From positions 1 through 60,766 of IMG/VR virus record IMGVR_UViG_3300046003_003173: 60,766 bases of DNA. One strand, given 5' to 3'. The stretch comes from a virus. Shown piece after piece: positions 16,031 to 23,556 of the stretch. A program made the translations under genes and the position numbers. Each line of letters opens with the position of its first letter. The stretch's first letter is position 1. The notes under the pieces were generated by a model. That model saw nothing but the letters and a program-made list of their open reading frames with translations. It did no database searches and was not told the origin of the DNA.

Positions 16031-18253
16031 TTAGATTCCTGAACCAGTTTTGAGAGCCAGATCGCGCTCGGCGGCGAACAGCTCTTTGCGACTGCGCTCC
16101 TTCATCGCGGTGTCGGCCAGCTGGGCTTTGATTTTCTCGAGGCTGATGTTCTGCGAGTTGGATAGCTTCAGCATCTCGATCTCGCGAGTCATCTCCAGCT
16201 GCATGATGCGCAGGTCGGCCTCTTGCGCAGCAATCGCTTGGCGCACTTGCAGCTCTTGCAAGTCGCCTTGGTTCTGGGCTTGGGCCTTCTGCATCTCAGC
16301 CTCTGCACGCATCTGAGCCACGGCCATGGCCGGGTCGGGCGCCGGGCCTTGAGCGGCTGCCTGCTTCTGCGCTTCCTTGATCTGCTCGATCTCCTCTTCC
16401 GACTTGAACACCTCGGCTGGGTCGATGTGCTGGGCCTGCAAGGCTTTCTCAAACAGCTTCTGGGTGTCGAGGTACATGCCGTAGACCGGGTTGGCGCCAG
16501 CTGCAAGCAGGTTTAGGAAAGACTGGTTCTGGATGTCACGGACCACCAAGGCGCTCGAGCCGCGGGCATCGATCGAAAAATCGCCCTTGATCTCCTCGTC
16601 CTCGTTGTACATCATGTTGTAGTCGTAGTAGCGACGGATGTGAGGCTTGGTGATCATATCGTCGAACTGCTTGACGAGCCTGCGCAGCACCACGTTGGCG
16701 CTGTTCATCAACATCTGCATGCCGCCGACGGTGTCAGGGGCCGCGCCCTTCTCGCCCTGCATGATGGTCGGCACGCCGGTCTCGGCGTCCGCCAACTCGG
16801 TGGCCATCTTGATGATGCCGGCCAGCTCGACTTGGTGCGAGTTGAACTCGAAAGTCGAAAACGCCTTGCGCACGTCGTCGATGTCGTCGGTTGCGTACCA
16901 GATCTTGCGTGCTGACAGCTGCCACTGCTTGTCGGCCGGCTGGATGGCGCCGGGTTTGATGACGATCTGAGGGCCGCTGGACACGCCAGCGTTGTCCATC
17001 ATCTGCCGCCAAGCTGCGTTCAAGACCTTCTGCTGCGAACGCATGAGGTACGGGATCCCGTATCCCCAAACCGTGCCGGCAACCTTCTCCCAGACGTAGA
17101 AGTCGTATGGGATGTCGCCGTTTTCCAATGGGTTTAAGAACGCCTTGACCACGGTGTCGTTGATCATGACCACGCAAGCGCTGGTGCTGCGCAACTCGTC
17201 CTTCTCGCCTACGCTGACGCCAGCGGACTCGAGGTCGTCGTGGTCCACCTCGCCCCAGTAGGTCCACTTTTCGTATGTCAGCCGGGTCATGTCTCGCTGG
17301 TCTTCGTCGGTCAGCTCGCGCAGGGTGGCTGACTGCTTGGGGCCCTCTTCGAGCACCTTGCGCAGTTGGGGCTTGAGGAAGCCGGGTTGCTTGGCCAGAT
17401 CTCGGATCTGCTTGGCGGTAACCTGCTCCCGCTCGTAGATGCCCTTGCCGTTGTGTATCGTCTCGCCGCAGCCGGGGTCTGGCCAGACGTTGCGCGGGTC
17501 AATCCTGAACGAGGCGGGGCCGATCTCCTGCACGATCTCGATCTGATGGACCGTCTCGCCTGTGCTGTCTGTGATTGGCTGCCAAGCCTTGCGAGTGCGG
17601 TTGGTGACGATTGGGCCCTTGATCACTCCGGTGCCGAGCACGGCTGTGTCGTGGATCACTTTGCGCAACTCGCCGTTGTAGCTGCACTCGACCAGCTGGT
17701 CCTCGATCTCGGTCTCCATGGCCTTGGCCTTCTTGTTGGCCAGCTCGAGCACAGCTTTGACAACGTCGCGCACGCGGGCCGGTTGCCCGTCTTCGCCCAT
17801 GATCGGCTGGCCCTGCTGGTCCATCGCCGCTTTGTTGTCCTTGCTCATGCCCATCAGCTGTGGGTCCGGCGTAGGCTGGATGCCCCAGTTGCGATCGTCG
17901 GTTGGCAGCAAAATGTCTGCAAGCCGGGCCTCGGCCGCATTGGTCTTCTGTCGAGTCATGCCGATGAACACCGTTGATCGGTGGGGCTTGGCGTTCTGAG
18001 TGGTGACAGGGTAGCCCTGTTCCACGCTGGTCATCATCTGGCTTGCTGCCTTGTTGATGTTGTCCTTGCCGTTGTACTGATCCTCGTCCTCGATCCAGCG
18101 CTTGTCGACTCCGTAGGATCCGCGCGAGCGAATCCACTCGTCACGCTGACCGCTAAGCGAAGCGCCGAAGGACTGCAGCTTCTCTGCCTTCTTTCGTTGC
18201 TGCTCTTCGGGGTCTACGAACTCGACCTCGATTTGTGGAGGTTGGTTGTGCAT
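16031..18253 (-). CDS. Portal protein (740 aa)
   Basis: This is a long podovirus-type portal, the dodecameric ring through which DNA enters the head. Recognisable parts are an acidic N-terminus (QIEVEFVDPEEQQRKKAEKL), the region with SFRIDPRNVWPDPGCGETIH, WGYGIPYLMRSQQKVLNAAW, and SSGPQIVIKPGAIQ. The C-terminal 150 residues form a Glu/Gln/Ala-rich helix (QMRAEAEMQKAQAQNQGDLQ), likely the barrel. It lies downstream of terL with one small gene between, the usual packaging order. Confidence 0.85.
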   Translation of the reverse strand: MHNQPPQIEVEFVDPEEQQRKKAEKLQSFGASLSGQRDEWIRSRGSYGVDKRWIEDEDQYNGKDNINKAASQMMTSVEQGYPVTTQNAKPHRSTVFIGMTRQKTNAAEARLADILLPTDDRNWGIQPTPDPQLMGMSKDNKAAMDQQGQPIMGEDGQPARVRDVVKAVLELANKKAKAMETEIEDQLVECSYNGELRKVIHDTAVLGTGVIKGPIVTNRTRKAWQPITDSTGETVHQIEIVQEIGPASFRIDPRNVWPDPGCGETIHNGKGIYEREQVTAKQIRDLAKQPGFLKPQLRKVLEEGPKQSATLRELTDEDQRDMTRLTYEKWTYWGEVDHDDLESAGVSVGEKDELRSTSACVVMINDTVVKAFLNPLENGDIPYDFYVWEKVAGTVWGYGIPYLMRSQQKVLNAAWRQMMDNAGVSSGPQIVIKPGAIQPADKQWQLSARKIWYATDDIDDVRKAFSTFEFNSHQVELAGIIKMATELADAETGVPTIMQGEKGAAPDTVGGMQMLMNSANVVLRRLVKQFDDMITKPHIRRYYDYNMMYNEDEEIKGDFSIDARGSSALVVRDIQNQSFLNLLAAGANPVYGMYLDTQKLFEKALQAQHIDPAEVFKSEEEIEQIKEAQKQAAAQGPAPDPAMAVAQMRAEAEMQKAQAQNQGDLQELQVRQAIAAQEADLRIMQLEMTREIEMLKLSNSQNISLEKIKAQLADTAMKERSRKELFAAERDLALKTGSGI

Positions 18254-18270
18254 GGGGTTCAGTCCTCAGC

Positions 18271-18636
18271 TTAGTAAGGTGCTTTGGCGTAGCGTGCGTG
18301 GATGGCCAAAGTGCAGTCAATTGCAACGCTCGTGCCGCTGGTGACTGCGGGGCGAACCCACGCTGGGTTCTCTTGGCAGGTGTGCACAGCAGCAGCGGTA
18401 AAAGCCATGTTGGTGGTGCCGCCACGCTGGGTCATTGGGTGCCAGTTGACATTGTCATTGGAGCCTTGCCACGTAACCGTGCCGCCGCCAAAGGTGCCTG
18501 ATACTTGGGCAGTTAAGTCGGCTGCGTAGGCGATAGGCACGCCGCCGCCAACGTCGTTGGTAGCCAAGTCAGCCCAAGAGGCGATGACCGCGCCGGGGAC
18601 TGAGTTGCGATCGATTGTTGCTGCAATAGTAGCCAT
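18271..18636 (-). CDS. Small virion-cluster protein (121 aa)
   Basis: It begins MATIAATIDRNSVPGAVIAS and contains GTFGGGTVTWQGSNDNVNWH, a beta-sandwich-like phrase, with two Cys at the C-terminal side. It lies between terL and the portal gene in a close run. The family is not named with confidence; a decoration or stabilising role is possible. Confidence 0.65.
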   Translation of the reverse strand: MATIAATIDRNSVPGAVIASWADLATNDVGGGVPIAYAADLTAQVSGTFGGGTVTWQGSNDNVNWHPMTQRGGTTNMAFTAAAVHTCQENPAWVRPAVTSGTSVAIDCTLAIHARYAKAPY

Positions 18637-18650
18637 GTTGGTTTCCTTGG

Positions 18651-20972
18651 TTAGTACCCAGTCACTGGGTCGAATACGTTGAACTCAAGCGTCGGGGCCA
18701 TGCGGCCAGATCGCATTCGGCCCGCGGCCTCTTCCTGTGTCTTGGCGTGGCGTCGCATCATCATTGCGTAACGCGTTGCTGACATCAAGTCGTCGCTGAT
18801 TTTAACGACCATGCCATCCTTGCGGTGGTACAGCCTGAACTCCTCGAACCAGTCCTCCAGATGTGAGAACACCCGAAGGCGCATGGTCTGCATGCGTGTC
18901 AGCATCTCGGACAGGCCGGCCTCGACTCCGTTGCTTCCGTCCTCGAAGGTGGCCCGGTTGGGCATCATGTTCAGACCTTGGTCCTTGTACTGCTTGGCCA
19001 GCTGCTCACCGCTGCCGCCCTTGTCCCGCTGCAGGCCGTCGTGCGGCCATGCGATCGGCACCCAGTCGCCGCGCGAGCGCACTGCCATCGAGTGCCCAGC
19101 GATGCCGGGCTCACTGCGTCTGTAGCAGTCGGTCACGTAGAGCGTGTCGCTGTCCTTGTCCCAAGCCATCCAGACAACGGCCGTCGGGTGGTCGACACCG
19201 AAGTCGATCGCCGCAACGCGTGCCCAGTGAGGCGGGATCGGGAATGCCCTGATCTTGATCGCCTCCTCGACCACTGGGAAGACCCGGCCAGATCCCAGAA
19301 TGGGGATGCCCTTGGCCCGTGCTTCGCGCTCATGCTCAGGGTAGCTGGCGATGATCGCATCGGCCTGCTCCTTGGTGTAGTGCTCGGCGTCGCTGATCGT
19401 CATGTTGGTCACGGTCGATGACGCCGGCTTCTCCAGCAGGAATCGCTTGACCACTTCGGACATGCCGAGCAAAGGCGTGAAGGTCACGAAGACCTGACCG
19501 GCCACAGCTTGTGTACGGGTCAGGCCCTCAGAGTAAATCGGCAGAGGTGGCTCTTCGTCGAACCACACCAAGTCGACAGTGTCGGCTTGCCACTTGGTGC
19601 GGCCTTGGTCGTAGCTGTTGAACTGGATCACGCTGTCTTCGCCACATTCGTGGCGGACCACAATGCTCGAGACCGCGTCGGGCACGCCCTGCTTCATTGA
19701 CGTATCGCGAACGCAGTCAAACGGAATGGCGCCGGTGCCCCACTCCTCGCGCATCTCTGGCGGACCGAGCAGCAATCGTTGAATACCCTTTCGGGTCAAC
19801 TCGGCCGATTCGGACCCGACCATGCACCGGATGGCGTAGTTGTACCGCCGCCCCTTCCACCAAGACGGGTACCGGCCCGTCGTGTGCATCGCGACCTCGA
19901 ATGCGCCAGCCCACGTATTGTGGTGCACAACACCGTCAGCAATGTAGTTGTGAAACTTTGGCACGGTCAAGTCGTACAAATCATGTACGCCAACCGACCT
20001 GAACGCTACAATACGATTCCCTTCACTGTCAGGAGAAACCAATGCGCGGACGCTTCTCAACGATTGACCCGGTCGTACTGCAAGAGCTGATCGAAGTAAA
20101 GAACCTAACACAGCGACAAGCGGCCCAGCAAATGGGCGTATGCCTGTCTGCTGTTGAGCGCGCCTGTAAGCGGCTTGGGCTAAAAACACAGAGGCCCGGA
20201 CCGCGCTCAGGAGCCGGCCACCCAGACTGGAAGGGCGGTCGAGTCTTGATCGGCCGCTATTGGTACCTGTGGACTGGGCCAAGCCATCCAATGGCGACGC
20301 AGGCCGGGTACGTGGCTGAACACCGGCTTGAGATGGCCGCAACGGTCGGACGTTCGCTTCTCCGGGGAGAAGTGGTTCACCACCTTGACGGAGATCCTCA
20401 GAACAACGCCCGCTCAAACCTGATGCTGTTTGGCTCAAACGCTGCTCACCTTCGCCATGAATTGACGGGAAAGATTCCAAATCACACGCCTCAAGGCAAG
20501 GTGCGAATGCAAGAAGCTGCTCGAGCGTCGCATACCCGGCGGCGGTCAAAACTTGGTGATCCAAGGCAGCCGTGAACACATCACCGGTGGCTAACAAAAC
20601 TTCGACGCACAGTTCGGGGGCTTTGCGGATTACGTGAGACGCGCCAACGGCCACAGCCTTGTCGCCATCCCAAGCCCAGACCTTAAAAGATTCAGCCCGC
20701 GCGTACAGTTCGCCAATAGTCGAAACCGTGCCGTCTGGGTGTGGAACAAGGCTGTTAACAGTTCTACATTTTCCGAGTTGATTGCCCGCCATGAACAGGC
20801 GCTCTCGGAACCCGGCGCCGGCTGCATGGAACTCCCGCTGCTTGGCGTAGGGCGCATAGGTCAACAAGCGGTTGCGCTTGGCCCTGATGTCCTTCAATCG
20901 CAGAAGCTCGTAGAGCTCCCGCTTCTCGTCGTCGTCCAGAAGCCGGGTGTCGATGCGGTCGAGCTGGATCAT
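18651..20972 (-). CDS. terL: Terminase large subunit interrupted by an intein (773 aa precursor)
   Basis: This is the packaging ATPase-nuclease. Residues 1-68 run to the P-loop GNQLGK and residue 353 onward resumes TWAGAFEVA, so the mature protein would be 489 residues, a normal TerL length. After the intein come the Walker B region (VDLVWFDEEPP), the coupling-type FVTFTPLLG and the nuclease domain with VAAIDFGVDHPTAVVW. The intein spans residues 69-352 and splits the Walker A motif between K68 and T353, so the unspliced protein cannot be an active ATPase. The gene overlaps the small-terminase candidate by four bases. A complete HNH gene lies antisense inside the intein part, and the terL frame has no stop across it. 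Confidence 0.95.
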   Translation of the reverse strand: MIQLDRIDTRLLDDDEKRELYELLRLKDIRAKRNRLLTYAPYAKQREFHAAGAGFRERLFMAGNQLGKCRTVNSLVPHPDGTVSTIGELYARAESFKVWAWDGDKAVAVGASHVIRKAPELCVEVLLATGDVFTAALDHQVLTAAGYATLEQLLAFAPCLEACDLESFPSIHGEGEQRLSQTASGLSGRCSEDLRQGGEPLLPGEANVRPLRPSQAGVQPRTRPASPLDGLAQSTGTNSGRSRLDRPSSLGGRLLSAVRASVFLAQAAYRRAQQQTGIRPFAGPLVAVLGSLLRSALAVRPGQSLRSVRALVSPDSEGNRIVAFRSVGVHDLYDLTVPKFHNYIADGVVHHNTWAGAFEVAMHTTGRYPSWWKGRRYNYAIRCMVGSESAELTRKGIQRLLLGPPEMREEWGTGAIPFDCVRDTSMKQGVPDAVSSIVVRHECGEDSVIQFNSYDQGRTKWQADTVDLVWFDEEPPLPIYSEGLTRTQAVAGQVFVTFTPLLGMSEVVKRFLLEKPASSTVTNMTISDAEHYTKEQADAIIASYPEHEREARAKGIPILGSGRVFPVVEEAIKIRAFPIPPHWARVAAIDFGVDHPTAVVWMAWDKDSDTLYVTDCYRRSEPGIAGHSMAVRSRGDWVPIAWPHDGLQRDKGGSGEQLAKQYKDQGLNMMPNRATFEDGSNGVEAGLSEMLTRMQTMRLRVFSHLEDWFEEFRLYHRKDGMVVKISDDLMSATRYAMMMRRHAKTQEEAAGRMRSGRMAPTLEFNVFDPVTGY
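19917..20768 (-). other. Intein in TerL Walker A motif (284 aa), with antisense HNH insert
   Basis: Splicing blocks are readable. Block A starts at C69 (CRTVNSLVPHPDGTVSTIGE). Block B is GDVFTAALDHQVLTAAGY (residues 130-147), with the usual TxxH Thr replaced by Ala (A136-L-D-H139). Block F is LYDLTVPKFHNYIADG, and block G is VVHHN ending at N352 followed by Thr+1. Residues between about 148 and 318 (RSGRC-type Arg/Ser/Leu-rich, low complexity) match no LAGLIDADG or HNH domain in this frame; they are the antisense reading of the HNH gene on the plus strand. Confidence 0.93.
20042..20575 (+). CDS. HNH homing endonuclease encoded antisense inside the terL intein (177 aa)
   Basis: It is the only convincing plus-strand gene in 1-22.4 kb. 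ATG at 20042 follows AGGAG (20031-20035) by six bases. A helix-turn-helix region (LTQRQAAQQMGVCLSAVERA) precedes an HNH_3-type domain: YVAEHRLEMAATVGR, EVVHHLDGDPQNNARSNLML (H113, H114, D116, N121, N122, N126) and H136/H139. A basic C-terminus (SHTRRRSKL) ends at 20575. Its codon position 1 pairs with codon position 1 of terL, and its wobble base with terL position 2. The 3' end overlaps intein block B. It probably cuts intein-less terL alleles to drive homing. TACAAT at 20007-20012 could be a -10 box, but no clear -35 is present. Confidence 0.92.
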   Translation: MRGRFSTIDPVVLQELIEVKNLTQRQAAQQMGVCLSAVERACKRLGLKTQRPGPRSGAGHPDWKGGRVLIGRYWYLWTGPSHPMATQAGYVAEHRLEMAATVGRSLLRGEVVHHLDGDPQNNARSNLMLFGSNAAHLRHELTGKIPNHTPQGKVRMQEAARASHTRRRSKLGDPRQP

Positions 20973-21433
20973 CGAGCCGCTTTCGCGAGAAGCATGTTCA
21001 GTCGTGCGTCAAGCTGATCGCTTGTCAGGTCCAGACTGCCGGACATCTTGACCTCGATGCTCTTGAGCTTCGGCTGGGTGTACTGGAGGAACTCGTTCAG
21101 CGTCCGCATGCGTGTGTCGACATCCAGCAGCGGCACCATGACCGTCTTGCCTTCGTGGTCAAGCACTGGGTGGCCGCCGCGGATCATCGGGATCGTGGCC
21201 TTCAAAGCCTTGGCGATCTCCACCGCCGGATCGAGCCCCTCATCGACGCATGCCTCGACCACGGCCTTGAGATTGATCCGCATGTCGCGGCCCTTCTTCT
21301 GGCTGGTGATCTGCTTCGCATGCGTGCGACCAGTCTTGGCCGCGGTCGGAAACGCCAGATCATCCATGGTCGCCATCTTCGGTGGCGCCCCGGCTAGATC
21401 GGAATTGCGACTCGGGTTTCGTCTACTTGCCAT
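20969..21433 (-). CDS. Probable terminase small subunit (154 aa)
   Basis: It lies immediately upstream of terL with a four-base overlap, the normal place for the DNA-recognition subunit. It has a basic Ser/Arg-rich N-terminus, then KGRDMRINLKAVVEACVDEG, a helical core (DPAVEIAKALKATIPMIRGG) and a C-terminus with LDLTSDQLDARLNMLLAKAA. I do not see a classical helix-turn-helix, so the call rests mainly on position and size. It overlaps the upstream gene by 11 bases. Confidence 0.6.
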   Translation of the reverse strand: MASRRNPSRNSDLAGAPPKMATMDDLAFPTAAKTGRTHAKQITSQKKGRDMRINLKAVVEACVDEGLDPAVEIAKALKATIPMIRGGHPVLDHEGKTVMVPLLDVDTRMRTLNEFLQYTQPKLKSIEVKMSGSLDLTSDQLDARLNMLLAKAAR

Positions 21434-21743
21434 TCTTCATCGCCCCTCTTACAAGGCCCTCGTTGCGTGCACTGATTGCTCTGGCCTTGCTCTTGGCGTC
21501 GGCTTTGCTGCTGGCTCCCCAAGCGTTGAGGCTGAGAAGCAATCGCGTCGGCTTGCCATCTTTGCGCTCAGGGCCGGGCATGCCGCCCATTCGAGCCAGA
21601 AAGCTGGCCCGGCGCGGGTTGTCTCCGGACTTGACTGGCGCCTTGAGGTTCATGCCCGCGGCCTTCGCGCTGGCGCGGCCCTTGGCATTCAAGCCGCCTG
21701 ATGGCGACTTGCCCTCTTTGCGCTGCCAAGCCGGCGTCTTCAC
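21423..21743 (-). CDS. DUF6321-like small basic protein (106 aa)
   Basis: It begins (GTG) MKTPAWQRKEGKSPSGGLNA with AKAAGMNLKAPVKSGDNPRR and RASFLARMGGMPGPERKDG, a pattern I associate with the DUF6321 family found upstream of terminase genes. It is strongly basic and Gly-rich, which suggests nucleic-acid binding, but the role is unknown. Its GTG overlaps the TGA of the preceding gene (GTGA). Confidence 0.75.
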   Translation of the reverse strand: MKTPAWQRKEGKSPSGGLNAKGRASAKAAGMNLKAPVKSGDNPRRASFLARMGGMPGPERKDGKPTRLLLSLNAWGASSKADAKSKARAISARNEGLVRGAMKNGK

Positions 21744-21913
21744 TTCATCGCCCGCCGGATGATGCCGGGCTTGGCCGTCTTGGCCGACTCGACAAAGTCA
21801 GCCTTGCTCGGCGCACCTTTGTCGCCGGGCTGGCGCATGCGCTCACCCGAGCCAGAGGCTATGCGTGCCCGCTTGGCTTGGATGTTTGCGTACAAGCCGG
21901 GCTTCGTGGCCAT
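21740..21913 (-). CDS. Small basic conserved phage protein (57 aa)
   Basis: The sequence begins MATKPGLYANIQAKRARIAS, continues GSGERMRQPGDKGAPSKADF and ends with IIRRAMK. I recall near-identical short proteins paired with the DUF6321 gene in many phages; the function is unknown. It overlaps the flanking genes at both ends (one base upstream, four downstream), so the trio is translationally coupled. Confidence 0.75.
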   Translation of the reverse strand: MATKPGLYANIQAKRARIASGSGERMRQPGDKGAPSKADFVESAKTAKPGIIRRAMK

Positions 21914-22179
21914 CAGACCATCCCACCGACCATGCCATCGATGACGCCGCCGTTAAAGCCGGTGGGCGCCTTGTAGACCCCGCCGCCTTTGAAAGGGGGC
22001 TGGGTCTCGTTCGTGCCGGGCATTGGCACAGACACCTTGCCGGGGATCTGGCCAGCGCCTTGGGTCTGGTTGCCTCCACCGCCGATAGCCGAGCCGGGCA
22101 TCTTGCCTGCGTTGCCCATCATGCCTCCAGCGGCACGCATGGTGTTGCGCGATGCGGGGTTTGCGTATTTCTGATCCAT
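21913..22179 (-). CDS. Gly-rich small protein (88 aa)
   Basis: It begins MDQKYANPASRNTMRAAGGM and is dominated by Gly, Pro, Met and Gln (GNAGKMPGSAIGGGGNQTQG). It is low complexity with no recognised domain. It is second in the late operon, between the 80-aa gene and the 57-aa gene, with tight overlaps. The function is unknown. Confidence 0.65.
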   Translation of the reverse strand: MDQKYANPASRNTMRAAGGMMGNAGKMPGSAIGGGGNQTQGAGQIPGKVSVPMPGTNETQPPFKGGGVYKAPTGFNGGVIDGMVGGMV

Positions 22180-22194
22180 GATATTTCCTTGTGT

Positions 22195-22437
22195 TTAGGC
22201 CATGAGGCCGGGTTGGGGTTTGCGGGTCGCTGCTTCTTCGTTCCACATCTGTCCGTACTCTTCCGGACTTTCCATCGATTGCTCTTGTGGTCCTTCGCCG
22301 GCCTCCTCGGCCAGCATGTCGTCGACGTACTGACGGCATTCGGCAATGCTTTCGCACATGTATGGTTCGCCGCCCTCGCTGCTCGAGACCATGACAGTGC
22401 CGTCATCGGCCATTTCGATCGTAATTGTCTTAGCCAT
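22195..22437 (-). CDS. First gene of late virion operon, acidic small protein (80 aa)
   Basis: The start at 22437 (MAKTITIEMADDGTVMVSSS) is chosen over an upstream in-frame ATG because GGAG precedes it with good spacing. It continues with MCESIAECRQYVDDMLAEEA and an acidic C-terminal half. I recall similar small acidic proteins at the head of packaging operons. The function is unknown. The minus-strand promoter candidate lies about 80 bases upstream. Confidence 0.65.
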   Translation of the reverse strand: MAKTITIEMADDGTVMVSSSEGGEPYMCESIAECRQYVDDMLAEEAGEGPQEQSMESPEEYGQMWNEEAATRKPQPGLMA

Positions 22438-22517
22438 TTGGGCTCCAAATGTGCAGAAAGCCGCATCGCGGCTCTCGAGTTTTGAGTGCCTTTTCGCGGG
22501 CACACTTGCGCGTGAAG

Positions 22518-22546
22518 AGCTTAGCCGAACGGGATTTTCAGGTCAA
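22518..22546 (-). promoter_or_regulatory. Candidate promoter for the late minus-strand operon
   Basis: On the minus strand TTGACC (22541-22546) is followed after 17 bases by TAAGCT (22518-22523). The -35 is 5/6 and the -10 only 3/6 to consensus. It points at the 80-aa gene that opens the virion block. Confidence is limited by the weak -10. Confidence 0.35.
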
Positions 22547-22569
22547 GTGGCAAAGCCCTTTAATTTTGT

Positions 22570-22585
22570 GTTGTATTTTTACAAC
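22570..22585. promoter_or_regulatory. Operator-like dyad, copy 1
   Basis: GTTGTATTTTTACAAC is a perfect dyad (GTTGTA/TACAAC). A closely similar 16-mer occurs 33 bases away at 22603-22618, and a related GTTGT..ACGAC site lies in the 31.0 kb control region. The spacing of about three helical turns suits a dimeric repressor. Confidence 0.5.
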
Positions 22586-22602
22586 GCTTTTAAATTATTT
22601 TT

Positions 22603-22618
22603 GTTGTATTTGCGCAAC
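22603..22618. promoter_or_regulatory. Operator-like dyad, copy 2
   Basis: GTTGTATTTGCGCAAC shares 13 of 16 positions with copy 1 and keeps the GTTG..CAAC arms. It lies immediately upstream of the plus-strand promoter candidate at 22633. Confidence 0.45.
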
Positions 22619-22632
22619 ATTGATGAAAAGCG

Positions 22633-22660
22633 TTGACAGTGACTGTCACTGTGATACATT
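22633..22660 (+). promoter_or_regulatory. Candidate early promoter overlapped by a perfect palindrome
   Basis: A consensus TTGACA (22633-22638) is followed after 16 bases by TACATT (22655-22660). The 17-base palindrome ACAGTGACTGTCACTGT (22636-22652) covers the end of the -35 and most of the spacer, a classic operator position. It drives the plus-strand genes from 22878. The 217 bases between (22661-22877) contain purine-rich leader sequence in which I see no convincing gene. Confidence 0.6.
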
Positions 22661-22877
22661 TGAGTCAAGGGGAAAACAAAGCCCCCCACCGCAAAGGAAC
22701 CAGCGGGATACAAAAAGGAAACCAGCCGATTACAGAGTACCTACCGGGAAATCAAAGGCCAGACCGCTTAGACCCAGTCCCCCAGACTGGCGAGTGCGAA
22801 GGAAACCAAAGGGCAGCGTGCTGTTCTTTGGCGGCGTATTCAGGCGGCCGTAACAGCTTGATATTTTGGAGATCTAT

Positions 22878-23072
22878 ATGCCAGTTGTTTTTATCAACAT
22901 CAAATGCGTTTACGGTGTCATGAAGTATTACCCTGACCCGTCCAACGCCACGGCCCTGCGGCTTGCCAAGCTCACCGGCAACAAGACTTTTAGCCCCCAA
23001 GACATTGCAACGATCAAGGCCCTTGGCTTTGAGATTCAGTACAGCGACGCCTACGCCGCTGCTCAGGTTTAA
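22878..23072 (+). CDS. First early plus-strand gene, unknown function (64 aa)
   Basis: The ATG at 22878 follows GGAG by six bases. The protein starts MPVVFINIKCVYGVMKYYPD and ends with FEIQYSDAYAAAQV. It has no recognised domain; the middle (ALRLAKLTGNKTFSPQDIAT) looks helical. As the first gene behind the operator-bearing promoter it could be an early regulator or host-takeover protein, but nothing in the sequence proves this. Confidence 0.65.
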   Translation: MPVVFINIKCVYGVMKYYPDPSNATALRLAKLTGNKTFSPQDIATIKALGFEIQYSDAYAAAQV

Positions 23073-23084
23073 CAGGAGATCCTC

Positions 23085-23546
23085 ATGACTGCATTTTCCA
23101 AACAAATCGCCCGCGCTTCACGCATCGCCCGCACCGAGGCCAAACAACTGCTTAACCGTGTGAAGTTGCTCAAGCACCCCGCGGTCAAGGCCGCATTCCA
23201 AGCTTTCCCGCCGGTCATGCGCAAAGACGTGAACGTCTCCTTGTCTTCATACGGTGACTCGGTGTTTATGAACCTGACAATCCGGGATCTGGCCTCGTTC
23301 AAGTCGCCCAAGCTAACCAAAGTGCTTGAGGAGTTCATGGGCGACGAGTGGACCGCTCGGGTCAACGATTATCCAAATGAAACCCCGAACAAGGACTTTC
23401 ACTTTGGCAAACAAGTAGGGGAGTTTGCAATAGACGTCAGCATCTACGCATACGTCAAATCAGACAGCCCGCTCTGCCGAATCGTCGTGACTGGCGTGAC
23501 CGAACGCGTGGTGCGCGAAGAGATTAAAGAGATCGTCTGCTCCTGA
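23085..23546 (+). CDS. Early protein of unknown function (153 aa)
   Basis: ATG follows AGGAG. The N-terminus is basic and helical (SKQIARASRIARTEAKQLLN), followed by mixed sequence with NVSLSSYGDSVFMNLTIRDL and a C-terminus ITGVTERVV-like region ending EIVCS. I do not recognise it. It forms a run with the 64-aa gene and the DUF932 gene. Confidence 0.7.
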   Translation: MTAFSKQIARASRIARTEAKQLLNRVKLLKHPAVKAAFQAFPPVMRKDVNVSLSSYGDSVFMNLTIRDLASFKSPKLTKVLEEFMGDEWTARVNDYPNETPNKDFHFGKQVGEFAIDVSIYAYVKSDSPLCRIVVTGVTERVVREEIKEIVCS

Positions 23547-23556
23547 CCCCACCGTG

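Noticed and set aside
19917-20768. Group I intron in terL instead of an intein
   Set aside because: The frame is continuous through the insert, and splicing blocks A, B, F and G with Cys1, HHN and Thr+1 are present at protein level.
22633-22923. 96-codon plus-strand ORF in the control region
   Set aside because: It would start inside the promoter/operator and reads low-complexity sequence; the real first gene starts at 22878 with GGAG.
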